A stretch of DNA of 64,000 nucleotides from Pseudomonas sp. MUP55 (lineage in GTDB: Bacteria; Pseudomonadota; Gammaproteobacteria; Pseudomonadales; Pseudomonadaceae), in contig NZ_CP138214.1 of NCBI RefSeq assembly GCF_034043515.1, positions 62,001-126,000 on the forward strand, written 5' to 3'. Position 1 is the first letter of the stretch, and the number at the start of each line of letters is the position of its first letter. The notes beneath the pieces are model-generated. The model had not been told where the DNA came from. It saw only the letters and a list, made by a program, of their open reading frames with translations, and ran no database searches. Positions 19,868-29,039 of the stretch are shown here, piece after piece. Both the position numbers and the translations under genes were made by a program.

Positions 19868-20290
19868 TCAGATGCAGTTCACACTGCGCTCTTCGGCCAG
19901 CAACTGACGCGCCGAGTCATACAGGCGGATGTTGGGCGTGAAGGCCAGTGAGCGCCCTTCCAGTACGTAGCGTTGCCCGGCCTGGAAGCGGTCGTACTGC
20001 AAGGTCATGAAGCAGGTTCGATACATCATCTGGCTGAGTCCTCCCAACCCACCGCCGGCGGGCACTTCGAAGTCGAAGCGCACCATCAGTTCGTGGGGCC
20101 CGGGTGGCATCTGGAAATAACGCCCGTCGTCGAGGTTTTTCCCGTCCAGCCGTTGCGCCATGAGCAATTTGGCGCCCGGTGTTGGCGTGGTGAAGTCGAC
20201 CCAGGCCTGCTGCGGGTCGACGGCTGGGATGGGTGTCGATGTACAGGCGCTGAGGAACAGCGCGGCTACCGGAAACAGAAACTGGCGCAT
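19868..20290 (-). CDS. Hypothetical lipoprotein
   Basis: This is a 140-residue protein with a lipoprotein signal (MRQFLFPVAALFLSAC, lipid on Cys16). The mature part contains a stretch LDGRYFQMPPGPHELMVRFDFEV-like, which resembles PEGA-type surface modules (a beta-rich envelope domain), and two further cysteines. No function is recognised. It is divergent from the aminopeptidase gene that follows. Confidence 0.75.
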   Translation of the reverse strand: MRQFLFPVAALFLSACTSTPIPAVDPQQAWVDFTTPTPGAKLLMAQRLDGKNLDDGRYFQMPPGPHELMVRFDFEVPAGGGLGGLSQMMYRTCFMTLQYDRFQAGQRYVLEGRSLAFTPNIRLYDSARQLLAEERSVNCI

Positions 20291-20406
20291 GGCAGGTACT
20301 CAATGCGAGAAGGTATTTTGAGTATAAACACGCCATCACGTGGAAAATTCAAATTCATTTCAAGCGCATCAGCCTGGCGGATACGCCACTTGGGAGCAGT
20401 CGCGGC

Positions 20407-21480
20407 ATGATCAGACGTTTTCTTGCAGGGCTGACGGCTGTGCTGCTTGGCGGCTGCTCCAGCGTCAGTTATTACGGCCAATTGGCGAGTGGCCAGTGGC
20501 ACCTGCTGCGGGCGCGAGAACCGGTGGCCGAGGTTGTCGCCGACCCCGCCCGTCCTCAACGGTTGCGCGAGCATCTTGCTCAATCCCAGAAAGCTCGCAC
20601 GTTCGCCAGCCAACAATTGCACTTGCCAGACAATCAGAGTTACCGGCTCTACGCCGATATTGGCCGGCCCTATGTGGTGTGGAATGTCTTCGCCACGCAG
20701 GAGTTTTCTCTGTCGCCTGAAAACCATTGCTTCCCCATCGCCGGTTGCGTCGCCTACCGCGGCTATTACAGCCAGGGCGCAGCGCGCGGCGAGGCGGCGT
20801 TGCTGCGCCAACAAGGCATGGACGTGTCGATTGGCGGCGTCGAGGCCTATTCCACGTTGGGCTGGTTCAACGACCCGATCATCAGTTCGATGATGAACTG
20901 GGGCGACGAGCGCCTGGCGACATTGATCTTTCACGAACTGGCCCACCAGCGTTTCTATGTGAAAGACGATACTGAATTCAATGAATCATTCGCCTCCTTC
21001 GTCGAGCAGGAAGGTACGCGTCAATGGCGGGCGGCCCGTGGCCTGGCGCCCGTCGGTGATGCAGCGTTGCAGCAGCGTGACCAGTTTGTCCGGCTGATTC
21101 TCGATACCCGCAAGCGGTTGGAAAACCTCTACGCCCAGCCTCTGCCCGCCGCGGCAATGCGCCAGGGCAAGGCGGCAGAGTTCGAGCGTTTGCGCAACGA
21201 CTACCAGCAACTGCGCGACAGCCAATGGGGCGGTGACAAGCGCTATGACGCCTGGATCAACCAGCCGATGAACAACGCACGACTGCTGCCTTTCGGACTG
21301 TATGACCAATGGGTGCCGGCGTTTGCCGCATTGTTTCGGCAGGAAGGCGCAGATTGGGTCAGGTTCTATGGGGCGGTGCAGGCGTTGGGCGCGTTGGCTG
21401 CGCCAGAGCGCAAGGCCCATCTGCGGCAGTTGATGGACGAGCACCAGGGGATCGCCGCTGAGGCGCCTGGAGACAAGTGA
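20407..21480 (+). CDS. Predicted zinc-dependent aminopeptidase lipoprotein
   Basis: This 357-residue protein starts with a lipoprotein signal (FLAGLTAVLLGGC, Cys17 approximately) and carries the zinc motif FHELAHQRFYVKDDTEFNESFASFVEQEG, which has the HExxH core followed by a downstream Glu in NESFA as in gluzincins. It matches the conserved family of putative aminopeptidases (COG4324). The protein is probably anchored to the outer membrane, facing the periplasm. It is not coupled to neighbours: the TccC-like gene begins 72 bp later with its own leader. Confidence 0.85.
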   Translation: MIRRFLAGLTAVLLGGCSSVSYYGQLASGQWHLLRAREPVAEVVADPARPQRLREHLAQSQKARTFASQQLHLPDNQSYRLYADIGRPYVVWNVFATQEFSLSPENHCFPIAGCVAYRGYYSQGAARGEAALLRQQGMDVSIGGVEAYSTLGWFNDPIISSMMNWGDERLATLIFHELAHQRFYVKDDTEFNESFASFVEQEGTRQWRAARGLAPVGDAALQQRDQFVRLILDTRKRLENLYAQPLPAAAMRQGKAAEFERLRNDYQQLRDSQWGGDKRYDAWINQPMNNARLLPFGLYDQWVPAFAALFRQEGADWVRFYGAVQALGALAAPERKAHLRQLMDEHQGIAAEAPGDK

Positions 21481-21500
21481 TATTTACGTATCGCACGGCT

Positions 21501-21543
21501 CTGAGACGCGGTCATTAAAGTTTCCTGACCTCCACCGTCTCAG
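21501..21543 (+). promoter_or_regulatory. Leader hairpin masking the ribosome site of the TccC-like gene
   Basis: Arms CTGAGACG (21501-21508) and CGTCTCAG (21536-21543) pair perfectly. The right arm runs into AGG (21542-21544), the only ribosome-site-like sequence before the ATG at 21553. No T-run follows, so it does not look like a simple terminator. A role in translation control is inferred. Confidence 0.4.
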
Positions 21544-21552
21544 GTTTACCTC

Positions 21553-24438
21553 ATGTCTCTGCCCCTGCATCAGAACACCCCAACGTTAACGGCGATCGAT
21601 CCTCGCGGGTTGGCTGTGCGCACGGTCGCTTATTACCGACCGACTGCCCAGGTCGAGCTTGAGGCGCGTATCAGTCGTCAGGTGTTTAGCGCTTCGGGTT
21701 TCGTCGTGCAGCAGTACGGGCCACGTCAGCGGGCAGATGAGGCCAAAGGGATGAAAAAAGCCTGTCACGTGACGGTCTACAGCCTTGGCGGCCAACCAAT
21801 CTCCAGCGATAGCACGGATGCAGGCTGGCGCTTGACGTTACTGGGGGGCGCGGGTCAGTGGCTGCACAGGTGGGACGCTCGCGGCGCCCACCGTCAGTGC
21901 AGTTATGACGCTTCGCTGCGGCCCGTGGCGGTGTATGAGCAAGCGGCCAATGATTCATCTGAGCGCTGCGTAGAAAGGCTGGAATATGCAGGATATTCAA
22001 CGGCTGAGGCGGTGAATAATCGCTGTGGCCGGCTGGTGTTGCATGACGGCCAGTGCCTCAGAACGCGCTTTGAGGTGTATGGGCTGCAGGGTCAGGTATC
22101 AAAGCAGGGGCAGCGTTTTCTTCGGCAGAGTGCGGCGGTCAACTGGCCGTTGGAAGCCACACAGCGAGAAGCTTTATTGCAGGAAGAAGACTTCGTGACG
22201 TCTTGGTGCTTCAGTGCGCTGGGGGAAGAGCTTGAGCAGGTAGATGCGAAAAACAACCTAAAAGACAGTCGTTATGGACGCATGGGTGAGCTGCTGGAAG
22301 TGGGTATTACCCTGGCGGGTGGTGCTCGTCAGGTCATCGCGACGGGGGCCGACTACAACGCCAGTGGTCATTTGATAACGCAACGCGCTGGCAGCGGCGT
22401 GGTAAGCGAGTGGCGCTACGACGCACGCAGTCAGCGGCTGCAGCGCTTATTGACCTATCGCAGCGGGGCAAGGAAAGAGCTGCTGCAAGATTTGACCTAC
22501 ACCTACGACCACGTCGGCAATGCAGTCGAAATCGTCGACGCAGCCCAACCAGTCCAATGGTCGAGCAACGCCCAGGTCAGGGCTGTCAGCCGCTATGAAT
22601 ATGACACGTTGTATCAGCTGATCCGCGCCAGTGGACGAGAGAATGCGCACAATAGCGCCGGACCGGGTCTGCCAAGGCGGGTGACTTTCGGCGCCGCAGA
22701 TGATAGCCAATGGCGCAACTACACCCGGACCTATACCTATGACGCCAATGGCAACCTGCAAAGGCTGCAGCACGTGCCTAGCAGTGGCAGCGGCTACACG
22801 CGGACGATGAAGGTTGCGACGCTCGGCAACCGAAGCCTGCCGAGTACAGGCCCCTTGATCGAGTCGCCCGGATTGGACGAGGGCTTTGACCTTAATGGCA
22901 ACCAGCAGCAACTTGAGCGTGGGCAGACCCTGAACTGGGATGTCTCCAACCGATTGGCCAGTGTTGCCTTGGTGGTCCGTGAGAATGCGGCCAACGATGA
23001 AGAGCTGTACGGCTACGATGCCTTCGGTCGACGGGTGATAAAAAGTTGCTTATCCCGGGCGCGTGCCCTCACTCATCGTGCGCAGGTGTTTTATCTGCCG
23101 GGGCTGGAAGTACGGCGCGACAGTGCCAGTGGCGAATGGCTGAATGTCTTGAATATTGAAGTCGGTCGTTACAGCGTGCGGATACTTCAATGGGAAAAAG
23201 GTCGCCCTGCCGAACTTGCGAACCATTCCATTCGTTGCAACCTGTCGGATCACTTGGGCAGCAGCACCCTGGAATTGGATGAAAAGGCCCTGCTGATCAG
23301 TCAGGAAAGTTACTACCCATTTGGCGGCACCGCAGGGTGGGCAGCGAGAGGTGCCATTGAGGCAAGCTATAAAACGCGCCGTTACAGCGGCCAGGAGCTC
23401 GATGCTACTGGGCTGTATTACTACGGGTTGCGTTACTACGCCCCCTGGTTGCAGCGTTGGATCAGCCCGGATCCGGCAGGCACAATTGACGGGTTGAATC
23501 GATACCGGATGGTGCATAACAACCCGATGAACAGGGTTGATCGCCAAGGAATGATTACGTCCTTGCCCACCGACTGGAGTTCGGCAGGTCGAGGCAGGTT
23601 GCCGAGCCTTGGGCACAACGTGGCCCAGGGCGCTGCACAGGGCTTGGTACTGGGCGGGGTTGCTGCGCTAGGGGCCAAGCTGACGGGCGTCGTGGGGGCG
23701 TCGGTCGCCTTTGGCGCGGTCGTTGCGGGTGGCGTAGGTTTAGCCGCGGCACGCAACGTTTCGGATGAAATCCGTCATTCATTGTGGGTAGGGTCACCCA
23801 GTTATCAAAAGCTCGTAGCGGGTGCGGAGTCGGCTTCTGTGCTGCTGAATGCAGCGTATGCGGCGATCAATGATCCTGCTAACGCAACTGAGCTGAATCA
23901 GTTGAACGCATTGTTTTTTGGGGCGACGCAGGGCGCGAGCAATCTAAGGGAAACGATGTCTGCCGTTAGTTATTACCATGACAACTTACACCGCATAAGT
24001 GTCATGGAGCACCATGAAGGCCGGACGACGGTAGAGGCTATTTCAGCCAGAGGCACCCTGGAGTCCGGCAGGCTGACGATGCCAGGCTTGAAGCGACTGA
24101 TGTATTTTCAGCGCGACTTTCTGGAACGCTCTTGCGTCGAGGCAATCGCTCATACCTTCATTCATGAAGTCACCCACAGCGCACTCGCTACCCACGATGA
24201 AGGCGGTAGTTCGGCCACCGAGGAGACGTTGTCGTCCTACTTGAGTCGACTACGCAGTGAGAGGATTTCACTGGCCACCAGTGCAGAGGCCAACACCCAT
24301 TATTTTTCCTTGCTGGCCGCCTTGCACCTCAACAAAGCCGACTATCTGCGCAGAAAAAACAGGCTGACCAGTGAAATATCCGCTCACCGTGCAAGCTCAC
24401 CGACGGCAAGTGCTGCGGTGCGCAGACGCAGGCCTTGA
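21553..24438 (+). CDS. TccC/Rhs-type toxin protein with putative metalloprotease C-terminus
   Basis: The 961-residue protein has the layout of TccC, the C component of ABC-type (Tc) toxins. The N-terminus (QNTPTLTAIDPRGLAVRTVAYYR) matches that family. YD/Rhs repeats run to about residue 620 (examples LTYTYDHVGNAVEI and YTYDANGNLQRLQH). The Rhs core ends with YYGLRYYAPWLQRWISPDPAG and closes at VDRQGM (Asp640, Asp646, Asp663), where TccC proteins cut themselves. Residues 668-961 are the variable end: a glycine-rich hydrophobic stretch (about 696-731), then FIHEVTHSALATHD, an HExxH motif (His871, Glu872, His875) with Asp882 seven residues on, as in aspzincin (M35) peptidases. No TcA/TcB partner or immunity gene is adjacent. 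Whether it is active is unknown. Confidence 0.85.
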   Translation: MSLPLHQNTPTLTAIDPRGLAVRTVAYYRPTAQVELEARISRQVFSASGFVVQQYGPRQRADEAKGMKKACHVTVYSLGGQPISSDSTDAGWRLTLLGGAGQWLHRWDARGAHRQCSYDASLRPVAVYEQAANDSSERCVERLEYAGYSTAEAVNNRCGRLVLHDGQCLRTRFEVYGLQGQVSKQGQRFLRQSAAVNWPLEATQREALLQEEDFVTSWCFSALGEELEQVDAKNNLKDSRYGRMGELLEVGITLAGGARQVIATGADYNASGHLITQRAGSGVVSEWRYDARSQRLQRLLTYRSGARKELLQDLTYTYDHVGNAVEIVDAAQPVQWSSNAQVRAVSRYEYDTLYQLIRASGRENAHNSAGPGLPRRVTFGAADDSQWRNYTRTYTYDANGNLQRLQHVPSSGSGYTRTMKVATLGNRSLPSTGPLIESPGLDEGFDLNGNQQQLERGQTLNWDVSNRLASVALVVRENAANDEELYGYDAFGRRVIKSCLSRARALTHRAQVFYLPGLEVRRDSASGEWLNVLNIEVGRYSVRILQWEKGRPAELANHSIRCNLSDHLGSSTLELDEKALLISQESYYPFGGTAGWAARGAIEASYKTRRYSGQELDATGLYYYGLRYYAPWLQRWISPDPAGTIDGLNRYRMVHNNPMNRVDRQGMITSLPTDWSSAGRGRLPSLGHNVAQGAAQGLVLGGVAALGAKLTGVVGASVAFGAVVAGGVGLAAARNVSDEIRHSLWVGSPSYQKLVAGAESASVLLNAAYAAINDPANATELNQLNALFFGATQGASNLRETMSAVSYYHDNLHRISVMEHHEGRTTVEAISARGTLESGRLTMPGLKRLMYFQRDFLERSCVEAIAHTFIHEVTHSALATHDEGGSSATEETLSSYLSRLRSERISLATSAEANTHYFSLLAALHLNKADYLRRKNRLTSEISAHRASSPTASAAVRRRRP

Positions 24439-24454
24439 AAGACAACGTGGCCGG

Positions 24455-25114
24455 TTAACGGTGGCGCATGAACGCCTGGTGCAACTCGGCCACTGTTTCA
24501 AAGTGGCAGGTCGGCGCCTCGGCATGCAGCTCTTCAAAGCTGCCAAACCCATACCCTACCGCCACCGAATCCAGCCCGTTGCTGCGCGCGCCGATCAGGT
24601 CATGCTTGCGATCACCAATCATCAAGGTGCTGGACGGGTCCAGCCCTTCTTCACGCACCAAGTGGGCGATCAGCTCAACCTTGTTGGTGCGTGTGCCATC
24701 CAGCTCGCTGCCGTAAATCACCTTGAAGTGCTTGGCGAAGTCGAAATGCCGCGCGATCTCGCGGGCGAATTCCCACGGCTTGGAGGTGGCCACATACAGC
24801 TGGCGGCCCTGGCTGTTCAGTTCTTCCAGCAAGGGCATTACGCCGTTGAACACCTGGTTTTCATACAGTCCGGTGACCCTGAAGCGCTCGCGATAGAAAT
24901 TCACCGCTTCCCACGCCTTGGCCTCGTCGAAGCTGTAGAACTGCATGAACGCTTGCAGCAGCGGCGGGCCGATGAAGTGTTCGAGTCTGGTCAGGTCCGG
25001 CTCATCGATGCCCAGTTTGCCCAGGGCGTACTGGATCGAACGGGTGATGCCCTCGCGCGGGTCGGTGAGGGTGCCGTCGAGGTCGAACAGGACGGTGGGG
25101 TGGTGCAAGGTCAT
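24455..25114 (-). CDS. HAD family hydrolase, phosphoglycolate phosphatase-like
   Basis: This is a 219-residue HAD hydrolase of the Gph/PpaX branch. Motif I is VLFDLDGTLTD, motif II VATSKP (Thr-Ser), the motif III lysine lies in GTRTNKVELI, and motif IV is LMIGDRKHDLIGA. The cap domain lies between residues about 18 and 85. Likely substrates are small phosphoesters; which one is unknown. Its start overlaps the stop of the gamma carbonic anhydrase gene by 4 bp, so they form a two-gene unit, as also seen in other Pseudomonas. Confidence 0.9.
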   Translation of the reverse strand: MTLHHPTVLFDLDGTLTDPREGITRSIQYALGKLGIDEPDLTRLEHFIGPPLLQAFMQFYSFDEAKAWEAVNFYRERFRVTGLYENQVFNGVMPLLEELNSQGRQLYVATSKPWEFAREIARHFDFAKHFKVIYGSELDGTRTNKVELIAHLVREEGLDPSSTLMIGDRKHDLIGARSNGLDSVAVGYGFGSFEELHAEAPTCHFETVAELHQAFMRHR

Positions 25115-25653
25115 TGGTCGAATCCTTGCGCGATGTGCAGGTCTTTGAGCTTCACGTAGTTCGCCGCGCTGTAGGTGAAAAAGGCACGCTCCTTGTCGGT
25201 GAGTGGGCGGACCTGTTTAACCGGGCTGCCAACGTACAAAAAGCCGCTGGCGAGTGTCTTGCCCGGCGGCACCAGGCTGCCGGCCCCAATGATCACGTCA
25301 TCCTCCACCACGGCACCGTCCATCACGATGCTGCCCATGCCGATCAGGATGCGGCTGCCCACGGTGCAGCCGTGCAGCATGACTTTATGGGCGATGGTCA
25401 CGTCGTCGCCGATCAACAGCGGGAAACCGTCCGGGTTGAACGGGCCGGCGTGGGTAATGTGCAGCACACAGCCGTCCTGCACGCTGGTGCGTGCGCCGAT
25501 GCGGATGCGGTGCATGTCGCCGCGAATCACCGTCAACGGCCAGACTGAGCTGTCGGCGCCGATTTCAACATCGCCGATCACCACCGCCGAAATATCGACA
25601 AAAGCCCCGGAGCCCAGGGTGGGCGTGTGGTTCTGATAGGTGCGAAGGGTCAC
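25111..25653 (-). CDS. Gamma-class carbonic anhydrase family protein
   Basis: This is a 180-residue left-handed beta-helix protein. Hexapeptide repeats run through the middle (IGDVEIGADSSVWPLTVIRGD, IRIGARTSVQDGCVLHITH, IGDDVTIAHKVMLHGCTVG). The histidine ligands for the metal are in HITHAG, IAHKVMLHGC, as in Cam/YrdA-type proteins. The catalytic role in bacteria is uncertain for the YrdA branch. I chose a GTG start at 25653 with GAGAGAGG upstream; the frame extends 33 codons further without support. Divergent from prlC. Confidence 0.88.
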   Translation of the reverse strand: MTLRTYQNHTPTLGSGAFVDISAVVIGDVEIGADSSVWPLTVIRGDMHRIRIGARTSVQDGCVLHITHAGPFNPDGFPLLIGDDVTIAHKVMLHGCTVGSRILIGMGSIVMDGAVVEDDVIIGAGSLVPPGKTLASGFLYVGSPVKQVRPLTDKERAFFTYSAANYVKLKDLHIAQGFDQ

Positions 25654-25754
25654 GATAGCCTCTCTCTCTTGTACTGATAGCTGCGGTGGGTGTTGATTGT
25701 AATTAAGATGCCCCCATCTTTGTCTCATCTGTTTCTTCAGCCAAGGTGCCAACC

Positions 25755-27806
25755 GTGAGCGCGAACAATCCTCTTCTGCAGCCCTACGACCTGCCGCCGT
25801 TCTCGGCGATCCGTGCCGAGCATGTCCAGCCGGCCATCGAACAGATTCTTGCCGATAACCGTGCGGCTATCGCAGACATCCTGCAAAGCCAGGGAAAAAA
25901 TCCGACATGGGCGGGCCTGATTCTGGCCATGGACGAGCTGAACGACCGCCTGGGCGCCGCCTGGAGCCCGGTCAGCCACCTCAACGCCGTGTGCAACAGC
26001 GCCGAGCTGCGCGAAGCCTATGAGGCGTGCCTGCCGGCATTGAGCGCCTATTCCACCGAGATGGGGCAGAACCGTGAACTGTTCCAGGCCTTCGAAGCCC
26101 TGGCCAACAGCCCCGAGGCCGCCGGGTTCGATGTGGCGCAGAAAACCATCCTCGAACACTCGCTGCGCGACTTCCGCCTGTCGGGCATTGATTTGCCGCC
26201 AGAGCAGCAAAAGCGCTACGCCGAAGTGCAAAGCAAGCTTTCGGAGCTGGGCAGCAAATTCTCCAACCAGTTGCTGGACGCCACCCAGGCCTGGACCAAG
26301 CACGTCACCGACCAAGCCTCCCTTGCCGGCCTGACCGATTCGGCCAAGGCGCAAATGGCTGCCGCCGCCCAGGCCAAAGGCCTCGATGGCTGGCTGATCA
26401 CCCTGGAATTTCCAAGCTATTACGCGGTAATGACCTACGCCCAGGACCGTGCGCTGCGTGAGGAAGTCTACGCGGCCTACTGCACGCGCGCGTCGGACCA
26501 AGGCCCGAATGCCGGCCAGAACGACAACGGCCCGGTGATGGAGCAGATCCTCGACCTGCGCCAGGAACTGGCACAGCTGCTGGGCTACGCATCGTTCGCC
26601 GAATTGAGCCTGGCCACCAAAATGGCCGAGTCCAGCGACCAAGTGCTGAGTTTCCTGCGCGACCTGGCCCAGCGCAGCAAACCGTTCGCGACCCAGGACC
26701 TGCAACAGCTCAAGGCCTACGCCGCCGAGCAAGGGTGCGCCGACCTGCAAAGCTGGGACAGCGGCTTCTACGGTGAAAAACTGCGCGAGCAGCGCTACAG
26801 CGTGTCCCAGGAAGCCCTGCGCGCCTACTTCCCGATCGACAAGGTACTGAGCGGCTTGTTCGCCATCGTCCAGCGCCTGTACGGCATCGAAATCGCCGAG
26901 CAGAAAGGCTTCGACGCCTGGCATCCGGACGTGCGCCTGTTCGAGATCAAGGAAAACGGCCAGCACGTCGGCCGCTTCTTCTTCGACCTGTACGCCCGCG
27001 CCAACAAGCGTGGCGGTGCCTGGATGGACGGCGCCCGCGACCGTCGCCGCAAGATCGACGGTGTGCTGCAGAGCCCGGTGGCTAACCTGGTGTGCAACTT
27101 CACCCCGGCCGACAGTGGCAAGCCTGCCCTGCTGACCCACGATGAAGTGACCACCCTGTTCCACGAGTTCGGCCATGGCCTGCACCACCTGCTGACCCGC
27201 GTCGAACATGCCGGCGTGTCCGGTATCAACGGCGTGGCCTGGGATGCGGTGGAGTTGCCGAGCCAGTTCATGGAGAACTGGTGCTGGGAGCCTGAAGGCC
27301 TGGCGCTGATTTCCGGCCACTACGAAACCGGTGAGCCGCTGCCGCAGGACCTGCTGGAAAAAATGCTCGCGGCGAAAAACTTCCAGTCCGGCCTGATGAT
27401 GGTGCGCCAGCTGGAATTCTCGCTGTTCGACTTCGAATTGCACGCCACCCACGGCGACGGTCGCAGTGTGGCGCAGGTGCTTGAAGGCGTGCGCGATGAG
27501 GTCTCTGTGATGCGGCCACCGGCCTACAACCGCTTCCCGAACAGCTTCGCGCACATCTTCGCTGGCGGTTATGCCGCGGGTTATTACAGCTACAAGTGGG
27601 CCGAAGTGCTGTCAGCGGATGCCTTCTCCAAGTTCGAAGAAGACGGCGTGCTCAATGCCCAAACTGGTCGTGCCTTCCGTGAAGCGATCCTCGCACGGGG
27701 CGGTTCTCAGGAGCCGATGGTGTTGTTCGTCGATTTCCGCGGACGTGCACCGTCAATTGACGCACTCTTGCGCCACAGCGGCCTGAGTGAGGACGCGGCA
27801 GCATGA
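25755..27806 (+). CDS. prlC: Oligopeptidase A (M3 family)
   Basis: This 683-residue cytosolic zinc endopeptidase degrades short peptides, including cleaved signal peptides. The active-site motif is TLFHEFGHGLHHLLT (HExxH), with the third ligand in SQFMENWCWEPE. The protein has the full family length. I chose the GTG at 25755 giving MSANNPLLQPYDLPPF, the family start, with AAGGTG upstream; a GTG three codons earlier is the alternative. The stop overlaps the yheV start by 4 bp (ATGA). Confidence 0.95.
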   Translation: MSANNPLLQPYDLPPFSAIRAEHVQPAIEQILADNRAAIADILQSQGKNPTWAGLILAMDELNDRLGAAWSPVSHLNAVCNSAELREAYEACLPALSAYSTEMGQNRELFQAFEALANSPEAAGFDVAQKTILEHSLRDFRLSGIDLPPEQQKRYAEVQSKLSELGSKFSNQLLDATQAWTKHVTDQASLAGLTDSAKAQMAAAAQAKGLDGWLITLEFPSYYAVMTYAQDRALREEVYAAYCTRASDQGPNAGQNDNGPVMEQILDLRQELAQLLGYASFAELSLATKMAESSDQVLSFLRDLAQRSKPFATQDLQQLKAYAAEQGCADLQSWDSGFYGEKLREQRYSVSQEALRAYFPIDKVLSGLFAIVQRLYGIEIAEQKGFDAWHPDVRLFEIKENGQHVGRFFFDLYARANKRGGAWMDGARDRRRKIDGVLQSPVANLVCNFTPADSGKPALLTHDEVTTLFHEFGHGLHHLLTRVEHAGVSGINGVAWDAVELPSQFMENWCWEPEGLALISGHYETGEPLPQDLLEKMLAAKNFQSGLMMVRQLEFSLFDFELHATHGDGRSVAQVLEGVRDEVSVMRPPAYNRFPNSFAHIFAGGYAAGYYSYKWAEVLSADAFSKFEEDGVLNAQTGRAFREAILARGGSQEPMVLFVDFRGRAPSIDALLRHSGLSEDAAA

Positions 27807-28078
27807 GTGAAGGGCCTGTGATTACCAAAAAGCAATTTATCGCCGGGGCGGTCTGCCCGGCGTGCAGCGAGCCGGACAAGCTCAAGATGTGGACCGAAGA
27901 CAACGTGCCGCACCGCGAATGTGTGGCCTGTGGTTATACCGATACGCTCAACGACCAGGGGCTGTCGGTGCCCAAGGAGTTGGGCACGCGGGTCAATACG
28001 TCGGCACTGAAAGCACCGGCGGACCCGAAGGTCCAAGCGGTGCAGTTCTTCCCCAATCCCAAGCTCAAGAAAGAGTGA
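27803..28078 (+). CDS. yheV: YheV family zinc-ribbon protein
   Basis: This is a 91-residue protein with two CxxC knuckles, VCPACSEPDKLKMW and ECVACGYTDTLND, that should bind one zinc ion. It matches the YheV family of putative metalloproteins. In both enterobacteria and Pseudomonas it sits directly after prlC, with the same 4-bp overlap, so it is co-expressed with the peptidase. Its function is unknown. Confidence 0.92.
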   Translation: MSEGPVITKKQFIAGAVCPACSEPDKLKMWTEDNVPHRECVACGYTDTLNDQGLSVPKELGTRVNTSALKAPADPKVQAVQFFPNPKLKKE

Positions 28079-28084
28079 GTGGCA

Positions 28085-28110
28085 GCGGGAGCGAGTACGC
28101 TCGCTCCCGC
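28085..28110. terminator. Bidirectional hairpin between yheV and the phosphatase gene
   Basis: An 11-bp perfect inverted repeat, GCGGGAGCGAG / CTCGCTCCCGC, with a 4-nt loop lies between two convergent genes. T-rich sequence is absent on both sides, so termination efficiency is uncertain. Confidence 0.55.
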
Positions 28111-28118
28111 CGTTGCAG

Positions 28119-28769
28119 TCACTTGCTGTCCTTGACCGTTGTAGTGATCCAGCTTTTCATCGAGCACAGCGCAAACGCGCTGGTGCTGCAGTCGCCGTTC
28201 GCCAGGGCTGCGCGCAACTTGTCGACATCGGCCCCCATCATGTAGCGAACACCGTCCTTGAAGCCGTTGCTGCTGCCAAAGCCGCCCAGGGTCATTTCGT
28301 TCAGCGCCTCTTCCTTGCTCCATCCTTGAATCACCACGCGGTACATCGCGGCCATCAACCCTGTGCGGTCAGAGCCATGCTTGCAGTGCATCAACACCGG
28401 GCCGCTGGCCTGAGCCTGTTGAATCGCCCGCAGCGCCGCCAGCACGTCGGAATCTTCGACATGGTTGGTGCGATAAGTGATCTGCACCTCTTTGATACCC
28501 GATGACTTCAGCCAGGGCGAATCAGGCTCCGGCAGAAAGTTGATCACCGTACCAATCTTCAATTTCTCCAGCACCGGCACGGCGTCACCGTCGAGCAAAG
28601 CGCTGCGGTAGAGCGTGGGCGTCATCTGGTGCAGGTTGTATTGATCGCTTACCGGCTGCGCCCACTCAGGCGAGCGAATCGAGGAGGCGCTTTGCGCGTG
28701 GGCGTCGACACTGGTCAACAGGGTCATCAATGCCAAACCAAGGGCCGGCAGCAAGCGAATCTTGAACAT
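28119..28769 (-). CDS. Secreted dual-specificity/tyrosine phosphatase-like protein
   Basis: This 216-residue protein begins with a signal peptide (MFKIRLLPALGLALMTLLTSVDAHAQ), so it should act in the periplasm. The phosphatase loop is VLMHCKHGSDRTG, which fits the C-x5-R signature. The general acid may be the Asp in FLPEPDSPW or nearby. It belongs to the DSP/PTP superfamily, like bacterial proteins related to Siw14-type phosphatases; the substrate is unknown. I chose the internal ATG at 28769, since it creates a proper signal peptide; the ribosome site is weak, and an ATG 27 codons upstream is the alternative. Confidence 0.82.
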   Translation of the reverse strand: MFKIRLLPALGLALMTLLTSVDAHAQSASSIRSPEWAQPVSDQYNLHQMTPTLYRSALLDGDAVPVLEKLKIGTVINFLPEPDSPWLKSSGIKEVQITYRTNHVEDSDVLAALRAIQQAQASGPVLMHCKHGSDRTGLMAAMYRVVIQGWSKEEALNEMTLGGFGSSNGFKDGVRYMMGADVDKLRAALANGDCSTSAFALCSMKSWITTTVKDSK

Positions 28770-29039
28770 GGGGACGTGACCGATCAGGGCAATGTTGATG
28801 GCGCACAGAGTCGTCCCCGGGGGGTGAATGAGGTGTGAGGTGCTCGTCAAAGAATCGTGAACCCTTGGGTCTGATCCGGTGTTTTTGTCACCGAGGCCAG
28901 CCTCTCAATGCTTAGCCTGCTATCATTTGTAACTATTGTTTGCCACAGTGCCGTAACTTTGGATCCCATTGCTTGGCAAATCATCACGCTGCTCCCAGAA
29001 GCGGCTGATCAATCCGTGACCACATGATGAGGTGCACCC

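Noticed and set aside
24371..25159. Plus-strand frame overlapping the end of the TccC-like gene and the HAD gene, as a possible immunity protein
   Set aside because: It is antisense to the complete HAD phosphatase gene, whose four motifs are intact, and shows no features of its own.
25737..27554. 605-codon open frame opposite prlC
   Set aside because: It has no recognisable domain, its composition is typical of an antisense shadow, and prlC on the other strand has all family motifs.
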